Below the pieces are notes generated by a model. That model ran no database searches, was not told where the DNA came from, and saw only the letters and a program-made list of their open reading frames with translations. A stretch of 6,228 nucleotides of DNA from DATDPY01 sp964395765 (GTDB lineage: Bacteria; Bacteroidota; Bacteroidia; Cytophagales; Cyclobacteriaceae). Location: NCBI GenBank assembly GCA_964395765.1, contig CAYNCU010000233.1, forward strand, positions 1 through 6,228, read 5' to 3'. Numbering within the stretch: position 1 is the first letter of the stretch; each line of letters opens with the position of its first letter. Positions 1 through 6,116 of this stretch are shown here, one piece after another. Made by a program: the position numbers and the translations under genes.

Positions 1-416
1 AAAAGACCGGCTATTTTTCAGGCGGCGGAGGTTTGTCATCTACTATTTACGATTATGCTATATTGCTCCAGATGTTTCTGAACGGTGGTGAATACAACGG
101 CGTTCGGCTGTTAGCTCCCGCCACGGTACACATGATCACGGAAAATCAAATCGGTGACCTTCACCCGAACATCGGTGATCACGCGGAGGTGAATAGTTTT
201 GGATTTGGCTTTTTAATTGTCTCCGACGAAGGAAGCAAACTAGGCCCGAGTAGCGCCGGTAGCTACGGCTGGGGTGGAGTATTTTCTACCTCCTACTGGG
301 TTGATCCGAAGGAAGACATGATAGTGTTGATTTACCGCCAGATGTGGGGTCCCTATGTGGCCAATACCGGAAAGGCGTTCGCACCGCTGGTCTACCAGGC
401 GATTAAAAATCGATAA
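1..416 (+). CDS. Serine hydrolase, class C beta-lactamase/esterase family, C-terminal part (5' end outside window)
   Basis: The reading frame is open from position 3 with no stop, so this is the last 137 or so residues of a longer gene (the family is usually about 350-450 aa). Visible family signatures are the segment FSGGGGLSSTIYDYAILLQM near the left edge, which matches the 'GGGGL.ST..DYa.F.qmlLngG' block of Pfam Beta-lactamase (PF00144) proteins. This is followed by NGVRLLAPATV and then YGWGG (residues 88-92 of the visible part) with the following VDPKEDM. In EstB-like esterases and related serine hydrolases WGG takes the place of the KTG motif of true AmpC enzymes, so an esterase, peptidase or other hydrolase is more likely than a resistance beta-lactamase. 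The catalytic SxxK and YxN motifs and any signal peptide lie upstream of the window, so export and substrate cannot be judged. A TTG at 33 is not the true start, because homology continues upstream of it. The gene ends TAA at 414-416 and converges with the acyl-CoA ligase gene. Confidence 0.9.
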   Translation, partial: KTGYFSGGGGLSSTIYDYAILLQMFLNGGEYNGVRLLAPATVHMITENQIGDLHPNIGDHAEVNSFGFGFLIVSDEGSKLGPSSAGSYGWGGVFSTSYWVDPKEDMIVLIYRQMWGPYVANTGKAFAPLVYQAIKNR

Positions 417-445
417 GGAATTTAAGTTAATCCTTTCTTTTGTTT
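415..445 (+). terminator. Weak hairpin plus T-rich tail after the serine hydrolase gene
   Basis: AAGGAATT (415-422, overlapping the stop codon) can pair with AATCCTT (429-435) with one bulged A, leaving a 6-nt loop. A T-rich stretch (TCTTTTGTTTT) follows. The arrangement fits a weak intrinsic terminator for the plus-strand gene inside the 38-bp convergent gap, but the stem is A+T-rich and short, so this is a tentative call. Confidence 0.25.
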
Positions 446-454
446 TCTGCCGGT

Positions 455-2062
455 TTAGACCGGGTACTCCCTTTGGTATTTTTCCCTGAGGACAGATTTT
501 TGGAATTTGCCTACCGAAGTTTTCGGGATCGCATCAATGAAGGCAAAGCCGTCCGGGATCCAGAATTTGGCAAACTTGTCCGCAAGAAATTTCCTGAGTT
601 CTTCGGCGGTAACTGTTTTTCCTTCTTTCGGCACAACATACGCAAAGGGTCGCTCCATCCATTTCAGGTCAGGAACAGCGATCACCGCCGCTTCAAGTAC
701 GGAAGGGTGTTCCATCAACGAATTTTCCAGCGCCACCGAGCTGATCCATTCTCCGCCTGATTTGATCACATCCTTGCTGCGGTCTTTTATGGCTATACAT
801 CCGTCTTCACTGATGGCTGCGATATCACCGGTTTTCAGCCAGCCATCGGAAGTAAATTTTTCGCCGGGATCCGGATCCTTAAAGTACGTGGCGGCCACGC
901 AGGGACCCCGCACTTCAAGCTCACCCATTGTGCTGCCGTCCCATGGAATGATACCGGATTCATTTCGTCCCCGAATTTCCAAAAAAGGTATCGGGAAGCC
1001 CTGCCTGATGGAATGGTCATACTGCTCTTCCTTTGAAACATTTTGCAAATTACTGGTCACTACCGCACTGCTCCCCAGCGGAGAAAGCTCCGTCATCCCC
1101 CAGGTATTCAGCACATTTATGCCATAGCGTTCATCAAAGGATTTCACCAAAAAGCGCGGTGCCGAAGAGCCGCCTATCACTATGGTATGCAGGCTGAGCT
1201 TGTATTTATCCGGCGCTGCGTCGAGCTGATTAAGCAGGTTCATCATCACCGTGGGCACGCCGCCGGTTATGGTAACCTTTTCTCTTTCAAAGAGCGCTAA
1301 CAGGCTTTCGGCATCCAGGAAAGGACCTGAAAAAACCTGTGTGGCGCCCGCAAAGGCACAATGATACGGGAAACCCCAGGCACTGGCATGATACATGGGA
1401 ACTACAGGAAGCACCACATCCCGTTCGGTAATACCGGTTCCGCAACAGGCTGATAAAAATGCCATCGTATGCAGCACTATTGAACGATGGGAATATAAGA
1501 TGCCTTTAGGTTTTCCGGTTGTTCCGGAAGTGTAACACATAAAGGCAGCGGTATTTTCATCCCCGGTGAAGGGATCGAAAAGCGTTTCGTCCCCGCCGGC
1601 CAAAAATTCCTCATAATTCAAATAGCCGTCGGGTAATAATTCGCCGGTTTGTGGAATAACGATGACCGCGGAAAGCTTTACAGAAGATTTAATTTTTTCG
1701 AATAAAGGCAGCAATACCTGGTCTATGATGATGACACGGTCGCCGGCATGATTGATGATGTAAGAAAGGATATCCGGACTAAAACGCAGGTTAAGCGGGT
1801 GCACCACCGCACCCATGCAGGGAACTGCATAGTAGGCTTCAAGGTGCTGGTAATGGTTCCAGCTCAGGGTGGCCACCCGGTCGCCCCGGCGGATGCCGAG
1901 CCGTTGCAAGGCCATGGCCAGTTTTTTGGCACGCAAGGCAAAATCCCGGTAGGTATAACGATGAATGCTTTTATCCGGAAGCCGGCTTACAATTTCTTTT
2001 TTACCGAATAAGGTTTCTGCCCTTCGCAGAATAACAGGAAGAGTAAGCTGGCTTTCCATCAT
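455..2062 (-). CDS. Fatty-acyl-CoA ligase (AMP-binding, ANL superfamily; medium/long-chain type)
   Basis: This predicted cytoplasmic enzyme activates a carboxylic acid, probably a medium- or long-chain fatty acid, with ATP to an acyl-AMP and then to the CoA thioester, feeding beta-oxidation or lipid synthesis. From the chosen start the protein has 535 residues, the normal family length. The motifs are complete and in order: P-loop YTSGTTGKPKG (about 177-187), TWGMTELSP (320-328), TGDIA (411-415), hinge KDRSKDVIKSGGEWIS (426-441) and C-terminal PKTSVGKFQK (513-522), whose GK lysine (about 519) is the adenylation lysine. The N-terminus (LTLPVILRRAE...EIVSRLPD) resembles AlkK/FadD-type ligases (COG0318); the exact acyl substrate cannot be read from sequence. 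Start choice: an upstream ATG at 2074 is in frame, but GAGAGG (2072-2067) sits 4 nt before the ATG at 2062 and 7 nt before the adjacent ATG at 2059, so translation probably begins at this ATG pair. It stands alone, convergent with the serine hydrolase and divergent from the VOC gene. Confidence 0.95.
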   Translation of the reverse strand: MMESQLTLPVILRRAETLFGKKEIVSRLPDKSIHRYTYRDFALRAKKLAMALQRLGIRRGDRVATLSWNHYQHLEAYYAVPCMGAVVHPLNLRFSPDILSYIINHAGDRVIIIDQVLLPLFEKIKSSVKLSAVIVIPQTGELLPDGYLNYEEFLAGGDETLFDPFTGDENTAAFMCYTSGTTGKPKGILYSHRSIVLHTMAFLSACCGTGITERDVVLPVVPMYHASAWGFPYHCAFAGATQVFSGPFLDAESLLALFEREKVTITGGVPTVMMNLLNQLDAAPDKYKLSLHTIVIGGSSAPRFLVKSFDERYGINVLNTWGMTELSPLGSSAVVTSNLQNVSKEEQYDHSIRQGFPIPFLEIRGRNESGIIPWDGSTMGELEVRGPCVAATYFKDPDPGEKFTSDGWLKTGDIAAISEDGCIAIKDRSKDVIKSGGEWISSVALENSLMEHPSVLEAAVIAVPDLKWMERPFAYVVPKEGKTVTAEELRKFLADKFAKFWIPDGFAFIDAIPKTSVGKFQKSVLREKYQREYPV

Positions 2063-2356
2063 TAAACCTCTCATTGGTTGATGAATTTCACTGATAATTT
2101 ATAATTTAAATGTTGAAAGTTAGTTAAAAAAATAAAAATAAGGCGAACATAATCCGATCATTAATAGATGTACCGTTTCGCGATGCGATTGAATTGGATT
2201 GATACCGAATTAATTGACCGATATTCAATATCGGATCGTTCATCGGTTTGCCATGCCTTATAACGGGATGCCGGATACTATTTGGCCGGAAACCTTTGCG
2301 GTAATTGCAATGAGATGTTATTTTTAAATGAATGAACTTAAATATTAAAAGATACC
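2063..2356. promoter_or_regulatory. Divergent intergenic region between acyl-CoA ligase and VOC genes
   Basis: This spacer of just under 300 bp must hold the start signals of two divergent genes. It is A+T-rich next to the ligase gene (an A-rich run around 2124-2140) and contains a perfect 17-bp palindrome (2218-2234). I searched both strands for the Bacteroidota -7 element TAnnTTTG and found only one-mismatch versions on the plus strand (for example TCGGTTTG at 2243-2250 and AACCTTTG at 2291-2298), none with a well-spaced -33 TTG. No promoter is therefore assigned. A minus-strand ORF crossing 2124-2387 has no family resemblance, overlaps the VOC start and is judged non-coding. Confidence 0.5.
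2218..2234. repeat. Perfect palindrome, possible operator
   Basis: CCGATATT (2218-2225) and AATATCGG (2227-2234) are exact reverse complements around a single central C. The site is 122 bp upstream of the VOC start codon and about 155 bp upstream of the acyl-CoA ligase start. This symmetry and size suit a dimeric repressor such as a TetR- or GntR-type regulator, families that often control acyl-CoA metabolism genes, but no regulator gene is visible in the window. A palindrome of this size in A+T-rich DNA could also arise by chance. Confidence 0.4.
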
Positions 2357-2752
2357 ATGCCGGATAACAACAATTTATTCTTCGCACCCCAGCTTATGAT
2401 CAACAATGGAATTAAGGATATTTCTTTTTATAAGAAAGCGTTTGGGGCAACGGAAAACCTTTGTTTATACAATGATGACGGCAGCATTCATGTGGCTGAG
2501 TTATCGATTGACGGAATTATCTTCCATGTGCATGAAGTAACAAAACAGTACTTTTTTTCTCCTGATGAACATCATGGAACTACCTGCATCATCGGACTGT
2601 TTGTACCGGACGTGGACAGGGTAGTAAGTAATGCCCTCCGGGCCGGTGCGAGGGAAATATTTCCCGTAAAGGATTATGAGTATGGTTACCGGCAGGGGGA
2701 AATAGAAGACCCCTTCGGGCATCACTGGTTAATACAAAAGAAAATTTCATAA
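2357..2752 (+). CDS. PhnB-like VOC family protein (glyoxalase/bleomycin-resistance/dioxygenase fold)
   Basis: A 131-residue cytoplasmic protein of the vicinal oxygen chelate superfamily, PhnB-like branch (COG2764). The two halves of a single VOC module are visible: an N-terminal beta-alpha unit with IKDISFYKKAFGA (about 19-31), then DDGSIHVAELSIDG (40-53), where H45 is the likely first metal ligand. The second half begins FVPDVDRVVSNALRAGA (82-98) and ends with the diagnostic EIEDPFGHHWLI (115-126), which should contribute the acidic ligand. Length is typical of the family. Members bind a divalent metal and act as lyases, isomerases, dioxygenases or ligand-binding resistance proteins; the specific reaction cannot be predicted here. 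The ATG at 2357 is preceded only by an A-rich stretch (AAAAGATACC), a weak ribosome binding site. The gene runs divergently from the acyl-CoA ligase and converges with the GH125 gene, with 27 bp between the stop codons and no clear terminator. Confidence 0.9.
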   Translation: MPDNNNLFFAPQLMINNGIKDISFYKKAFGATENLCLYNDDGSIHVAELSIDGIIFHVHEVTKQYFFSPDEHHGTTCIIGLFVPDVDRVVSNALRAGAREIFPVKDYEYGYRQGEIEDPFGHHWLIQKKIS

Positions 2753-2779
2753 TTTATGGTAATCCCTCTTCGGGTAAGA

Positions 2780-4213
2780 CTAACTTCTTAATAAATTTTC
2801 CTTCCCCTCGTTCACCAGTTTCAGGATTAATTCACCGAACAAGGTATTGGCCCAGGCGAACCAGGGACGAGTAAAGTTTCCGGGATCATCCCTGTTAAAG
2901 GATTCATGAATGAAACCGGTACCGGCGTCCGTATCTCGTATTGTTTTCACACACCAGGCTATTTCATGATCGTCGTGACTGGTCAAAGCCCGCATAATAA
3001 TGCTCATGGGCCATACCTTATTATATCCGACATGGGGACCGCCGATACCTTCCGCTGACATTCCTTTGAAAAAATAGGGATTGTCTTTTCCCCAAACCAG
3101 GTTGCGGGTATGCTGATAAATTTCATCCCGTTCATCAACGCATCCCAGGTAGGGCATCGATAATAAACCGGGTACGTTTGCATCATCCATAAAGGTTTTG
3201 TTCCCGAAACCGTCAGCCTCGTAAGCGTATACTTTGCCGTAATTAAGGTGATCGGTAACCGCGTACTGATTTATCGCAGCCTTTACCTCCTCAGCAAGAG
3301 CATTACATTCCCCGGCCAGGGCCGTATCTTTGATAACCTTCTCCAGTACCGCTGCCATTTGATTCAGCGAAGTAACAGCGAAAAGGTTAGAAGGAATCAA
3401 AAACCCGTAAGTTGTTGCATCGTCGGAGGGACGGAAAGAGGAGTTGATCAAACCGACCGGTCGGAGCGGCCTTCCGTAACCATTATTGGATAATGTATCC
3501 AACTGTCGGGTTGTTTCACGTTCGAATCGGTAAGGCCCCAACCCGTTTTTCCGTTGTTGTTCTTTAAAAGTTTTTATTATTAATGCTGCAGATTTATGCC
3601 AGTCCGCATCGAAAACGGAATTATCGCCGGTGATTTTCCAGTAATGATAAGCCAGCCGGACGGTATAACAAAGTGAATCCAATTCCCATTTCCGTTCATG
3701 AAGTCCCGGCTTCATATCCGTATGATCACTCATCCATTCTCCGGGGACAGGTTCCTTGTTGAATGCATTGGCATAGGGATCGAGCAATATGCACTGGGTT
3801 TGCCGGTTAATCACTCCTGCAATAAGGTTTTTCAGCGTATTGTCTTTTGTTACCATCGGTAAATAGGGCCATACCTGAGCCGAAGAATCCCGCAGCCACA
3901 TCGCATGAATATCTCCGGTGATCACAAAGGTATCGGGCTTTCCGTTTTTGGAACCGTATTCCACCGTTGTATCCAGCGTATTCGGGAAACAATTCTCGAA
4001 CATCCACGCCAGTTTCGGATCCTGAATTTTAGCTTTGGTGGTTTGAATAGTATCCTCAACGGCCTTTGATGTAAAATTCCGTTCCCCGGGCGCAGGTCTT
4101 TTCGATTCATACGCTTTGAATTTTTCCCGGCGCCGCCAGATCTCCGGTCCTGAAAACGCCAGGCCGGCCATGGTAAAAGTTCCTGACTTGATAAAATTTC
4201 TTCTGCTCGTCAT
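2780..4213 (-). CDS. Glycoside hydrolase family 125, exo-alpha-1,6-mannosidase (metal-independent)
   Basis: A 477-residue protein of GH125 (formerly DUF1237), inverting exo-alpha-1,6-mannosidases that remove non-reducing terminal mannose from N-glycan or fungal-type mannan fragments without a metal ion. The (alpha/alpha)6-barrel sequence starts near residue 50 and includes VITGDIHAMWLRDSSAQVWPY (about 97-117), WELDSLCYTVRLAYHYW (176-192), RPSDDATTYGFLIPSN (261-276) and GGPHVGYNKVWPMS (391-404). GFIHESFN (433-440) supplies Glu437. By family comparison an Asp in RPSDD (264/265) and Glu437 are the probable acid and base. The N-terminus carries a twin-arginine pattern, SRRNFIKSG (3-11), followed by a short hydrophobic stretch (about 12-21), so folded export to the periplasm by Tat is likely; no clear AxA cleavage site is visible, so it may stay anchored. 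The ATG at 4213 has AAAGGA 6 nt upstream. No SusC/SusD, GH92 or GH76 gene is nearby in the window. Confidence 0.95.
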   Translation of the reverse strand: MTSRRNFIKSGTFTMAGLAFSGPEIWRRREKFKAYESKRPAPGERNFTSKAVEDTIQTTKAKIQDPKLAWMFENCFPNTLDTTVEYGSKNGKPDTFVITGDIHAMWLRDSSAQVWPYLPMVTKDNTLKNLIAGVINRQTQCILLDPYANAFNKEPVPGEWMSDHTDMKPGLHERKWELDSLCYTVRLAYHYWKITGDNSVFDADWHKSAALIIKTFKEQQRKNGLGPYRFERETTRQLDTLSNNGYGRPLRPVGLINSSFRPSDDATTYGFLIPSNLFAVTSLNQMAAVLEKVIKDTALAGECNALAEEVKAAINQYAVTDHLNYGKVYAYEADGFGNKTFMDDANVPGLLSMPYLGCVDERDEIYQHTRNLVWGKDNPYFFKGMSAEGIGGPHVGYNKVWPMSIIMRALTSHDDHEIAWCVKTIRDTDAGTGFIHESFNRDDPGNFTRPWFAWANTLFGELILKLVNEGKENLLRS

Positions 4214-4433
4214 AAGTCATCCTTTCAAAATTAAATTTTCAGGCTGTCATTTGCCTGCTGCATGGTAATTCATAACATTAATGCAAATAAATGGAAAATG
4301 TATTTAATTGTATAACTTATCAGGCACAGGGTACTTAAAGACTCGGGCAAGCTTCCTTGAAATTATTTGACAGGCAGATTGGTTTTTTTAAATCCGCCCT
4401 GTTCCTGATTAATACAAAAAACTTATTGAAATA
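4214..4433. promoter_or_regulatory. Spacer upstream of the GH125 gene
   Basis: These 220 A+T-rich bases lie between two minus-strand genes and must carry the GH125 start signals, unless the gene is read through from upstream. A near match to the Bacteroidota -7 element occurs on the minus strand at 4291-4284 (TTTATTTG, one mismatch to TAnnTTTG), about 70 bp before the start codon, but no -33 TTG stands at a suitable distance. The far end holds an imperfect inverted repeat (4371-4401). No ORF worth calling was seen. Confidence 0.35.
4371..4401 (-). terminator. Imperfect hairpin downstream of the beta-barrel gene
   Basis: CAGGCAGATT (4371-4380) pairs with AATCCGCCCTG (4391-4401) through nine base pairs with one mismatch and one bulged C, around a 10-nt loop. 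It begins 32 bp past the stop of the minus-strand barrel gene. On the minus strand no T-run follows the stem (it continues TCAAATAATTT), and the A-run sits in the loop, so it is not a textbook intrinsic terminator. It could still protect or end the transcript. Confidence 0.25.
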
Positions 4434-5189
4434 TTACCCGAAAATATAGTGTAACCCTATATAATACGAAAAGTGCCTGTACTTCGTAATGTCGATTCCG
4501 GTATCGCATGAGCCGATTAGCTGAAGATTTTTATAAACCGGAACTCCGCCGCCCAGGTGAAGGCCTGTACGGTCCCTACCTGAAACCGTGGAGGGCGTAT
4601 GATGAAAGAACTCCATGCCGAGAAAGGATTCATTGGTAAAATTATATTGAATAAGGATACCCGAGAAATAAAAATTCTTATTTCCGGTACCGAAATTGAG
4701 CCAATAACCCGCACCTCCATATACCGTCCACTTCCCAAAATCTTCTTCCAGCCAAATGGGAATAAAAAACTGTGGCTTCCCGTTTCCAAGCCCTTCAGAA
4801 GCGTTACCCGTAGAAATTTCCATCAGGGGAAAAGTGGCAATTGACGGAAACCATCCCTTTTGTGCAGCAAACTGGTATTTGAATCCCAGTTCCACATCAC
4901 CGGGGCCAAAATTTGAAGGTGAATGATGAGGATTATTAAAGGCAAGAGGGAGTACTATATGCGTAAATCCATTTTTTATAATCTCGTAATTAAATTCGAT
5001 AGCCGGTCCAATACCCGTAGCTGCGGCATGGTCAAGCGTGCCGGATGAAAAAAGGTATGCTTCACCGCCGGGATAAGGAAGCAGTTCAGGATCATCGGTA
5101 CGAAAAGGGGGCCCGGCATATAACCGCTGGCTCAAAAACATTAAGATTAATAGAAGCGAAGTCAGGCATCTCCTGATTAAAATACCCAT
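4434..5189 (-). CDS. Secreted outer-membrane beta-barrel protein of unknown function
   Basis: A 251-residue protein with a clear signal peptide: basic IRR at 5-7, hydrophobic LTSLLLILMFL (9-19) and a probable cleavage after LYA (23-25). The mature protein opens with GPPFRTDDPE, a start I recognise from a family of uncharacterised envelope proteins, related to 'MetA-pathway of phenol degradation'/transporter-like barrels, found in several Gram-negative phyla. The rest alternates hydrophobic and polar residues and is rich in Gly and aromatics: GPGDVELGFKYQF, FPLMEISTGNASEGLGNGKPQ, WTVYGGAGYWLNFGTGNKN, FFHHTPSTVSG. It ends in strands closing with YYIGLHYIFG, all consistent with an outer-membrane beta-barrel. 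Whether it is a pore, a transporter or structural is unknown. The ATG at 5189 follows AGGA by only 2 nt, a poor ribosome-site distance, but no better in-frame start keeps the signal peptide intact. It lies 121 bp downstream of the His/Cys-rich secreted protein on the same strand. Confidence 0.8.
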   Translation of the reverse strand: MGILIRRCLTSLLLILMFLSQRLYAGPPFRTDDPELLPYPGGEAYLFSSGTLDHAAATGIGPAIEFNYEIIKNGFTHIVLPLAFNNPHHSPSNFGPGDVELGFKYQFAAQKGWFPSIATFPLMEISTGNASEGLGNGKPQFFIPIWLEEDFGKWTVYGGAGYWLNFGTGNKNFYFSGILIQYNFTNESFLGMEFFHHTPSTVSGRDRTGLHLGGGVPVYKNLQLIGSCDTGIDITKYRHFSYYIGLHYIFG

Positions 5190-5310
5190 GATCCTTACTT
5201 TGAGGTTTTATCCATTTAAGACCCGCTTGACCGTAATATTCCTATTTACAACCTTTTAATATTGCAATTCTTCTGCCGCTCTTTCTGAAATGCTATCCGA
5301 AAGGCGCTTT
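5190..5310. other. Short spacer between two secreted-protein genes, with an imperfect hairpin
   Basis: These 121 bp separate two minus-strand genes. Next to the stop of the upstream gene, CGCTCTTTC (5277-5285) can pair with GAAAGGCG (5299-5306), eight pairs including one G-T wobble, with one bulge and a 13-nt loop. The T-run (TTTTTATTT, 5308-5316) lies on the plus-strand side of the stem, the wrong side for ending the minus-strand transcript, and there is no plus-strand gene just before it. It is recorded as a structure of unclear role. No promoter match was found for the downstream barrel gene, so co-transcription with the upstream gene is possible. Confidence 0.3.
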
Positions 5311-5769
5311 TTATTTACCTTCCATTAAAATTGTGTAAACAGTTTCCGCAACTAACCGGGCTGGTTTCTCTTCATGTAAGCGGATTCCAACCTTGGCCAA
5401 ATCAATACAGTTATTGGTTCTAATCATATTGGCCGATCCTTTGTCAAGTGTTTGCAATGCGCCCTCGCCCTGACAGGGGTTTCCGTAAGAAGCATCAAAT
5501 TCCTTTCCCTTCTTTCCTTCAAGACAATTTAAGACGTGATGTAAGTGCATTTGGATATCCTTTAAATTCGCGGCCTTCTCCGCAAAATCCGCATGCTTAA
5601 TTGCCGTATGATACGGGTCTTCGGTTTGAGACACACTGGCTTTTTTTAATTTGGCCGGCGGGACACCTGCATGAGCCGTATTCGTAAAGATTATCGCGGA
5701 AGAAAATATTAATGCCATTAATAAATAGATTCTTCCCCTAATACCGGAGTTCATTTTTTGTGTGTTCAT
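5311..5769 (-). CDS. Small secreted protein with HMHLHH motif and conserved-looking cysteines (hypothetical)
   Basis: A 152-residue protein with a signal peptide: basic start (K5, R11, R13), hydrophobic core about 15-29 and probable cleavage after AHA (32-34). The mature part of about 118 residues looks soluble and mostly helical. Its striking segment is HTAIKHADFAEKAANLKDIQ leading into HLHHVLNCLEG, with H54, H59, H75, H77, H78 and C82, followed by FDASYGNPCQGEGAL (C99) and NNCIDLAK (C121). I recall similar uncharacterised periplasmic proteins with 'HLHHvlNCLvG..G..FDa..GnPC.G.G', but I know of no assigned function. Clustered His plus Cys suggest metal or haem contact or a structural disulphide (C82-C99); this is inference, and there is no CxxCH motif of a c-type cytochrome. 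The ATG at 5769 has AGGA 4 nt upstream and is preferred over the in-frame ATG at 5754. The next gene downstream encodes a secreted beta-barrel, a possible partner. Confidence 0.8.
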   Translation of the reverse strand: MNTQKMNSGIRGRIYLLMALIFSSAIIFTNTAHAGVPPAKLKKASVSQTEDPYHTAIKHADFAEKAANLKDIQMHLHHVLNCLEGKKGKEFDASYGNPCQGEGALQTLDKGSANMIRTNNCIDLAKVGIRLHEEKPARLVAETVYTILMEGK

Positions 5770-5934
5770 TTTTTCCTTTCTTTAAATAATTGATAGTTGA
5801 GTTTTATTCAATAATTTAGTTTTATTCCTTCAGTAGTTTCTTGTTTTTATTTAAATAGGTGGCTATCACAATCCCATCCTGCATGCTTAAGGGAACATTG
5901 ATTTAATTCCGTCAAATAATTTTGAAGCCTTAAT

Positions 5935-6114
5935 ATGAAACAAATGTTTGCCGGATATGTTTTAAACTCTTTCTTAAAATTTGATCAGGAAATAAAATCC
6001 ATTATCGGGGCAGTATATACGGCTCACGTAGGTCATCAGGATCCCGTGGATATTGGTTACCGGTTATTGAACCCGCTATGGGCGGGATTTCACTGCGCTC
6101 AACAAAGAAAATGA
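5935..6114 (+). CDS. Possible small ORF, 59 aa, doubtful
   Basis: An ATG-to-TGA frame beginning MKQMFAGYVLNSFLKF and ending NPLWAGFHCAQQRK. It has no visible ribosome binding site (the bases before the ATG are GCCTTAAT), no signal peptide, no membrane helix and no family I recognise. Its stop lies two bases from the stop of the minus-strand ABC permease, so the two would be tightly convergent. The base composition of 6000-6114 is closer to coding DNA than the A+T-rich spacer beside it, which is the only support. It could be a real small protein, a remnant of a lost gene, or chance. Confidence 0.15.
   Translation: MKQMFAGYVLNSFLKFDQEIKSIIGAVYTAHVGHQDPVDIGYRLLNPLWAGFHCAQQRK
6072..6086 (-). terminator. 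Short GC hairpin downstream of the ABC permease gene
   Basis: CCCGC (6072-6076) and GCGGG (6082-6086) form a perfect 5-bp G+C stem with a 5-nt loop, 30 bp past the stop of the minus-strand permease. On the minus strand it is followed by TTCAATAA rather than a T-run, so it is only a possible terminator. Confidence 0.3.
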
Positions 6115-6116
6115 TC

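Larger units (their letters stand above)
5770..6116. other. Intergenic stretch between the ABC permease end and the secreted His/Cys protein
   Basis: The part next to the His/Cys gene (5770-5870) is very A+T-rich and probably holds its minus-strand promoter, though no good TAnnTTTG match is present. The part from about 5935 to 6114 is less A+T-rich and carries a doubtful plus-strand ORF of 59 codons and a small GC hairpin (6072-6086). No tRNA, repeat array or recognisable gene fragment was seen. Confidence 0.4.

Noticed and set aside
1..416. Calling the first gene an antibiotic-resistance AmpC beta-lactamase
   Set aside because: The visible part has WGG rather than KTG, as in esterase-like relatives, and the catalytic SxxK region is outside the window.
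440..1300. Plus-strand ORFs (440-760, 507-1127, 1043-1300) opposite the acyl-CoA ligase
   Set aside because: They lie inside the complete, motif-bearing ligase gene on the other strand and resemble no protein family.
1748..2011. Plus-strand ORF opposite the N-terminal part of the acyl-CoA ligase
   Set aside because: Antisense shadow of the ligase coding sequence with no recognisable domain or start signal.
2268..2366. Direct repeat ATGCCGGATA at 2268-2277 and 2357-2366
   Set aside because: Only 10 bp, and the second copy is the start of the VOC coding sequence; a chance match is likely.
2124..2387. Minus-strand 87-codon ORF in the divergent spacer
   Set aside because: It overlaps the VOC start, is low-complexity at its beginning, has no ribosome site and no family resemblance.
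3004..4110. Several short ORFs in other frames within the GH125 gene
   Set aside because: All are contained in a full-length GH125 frame with intact catalytic motifs.
4367..4395. TTGACA at 4367-4372 on the plus strand as a sigma70-like -35 box
   Set aside because: No TATAAT-like box follows at 16-18 bp and no plus-strand gene lies downstream.
4361..5921. 11-mer AATTATTTGAC at 4361-4371 (plus) and again at 5911-5921 (minus)
   Set aside because: Repeats of this length are expected several times by chance in a window this size; the copies are not placed consistently relative to genes.
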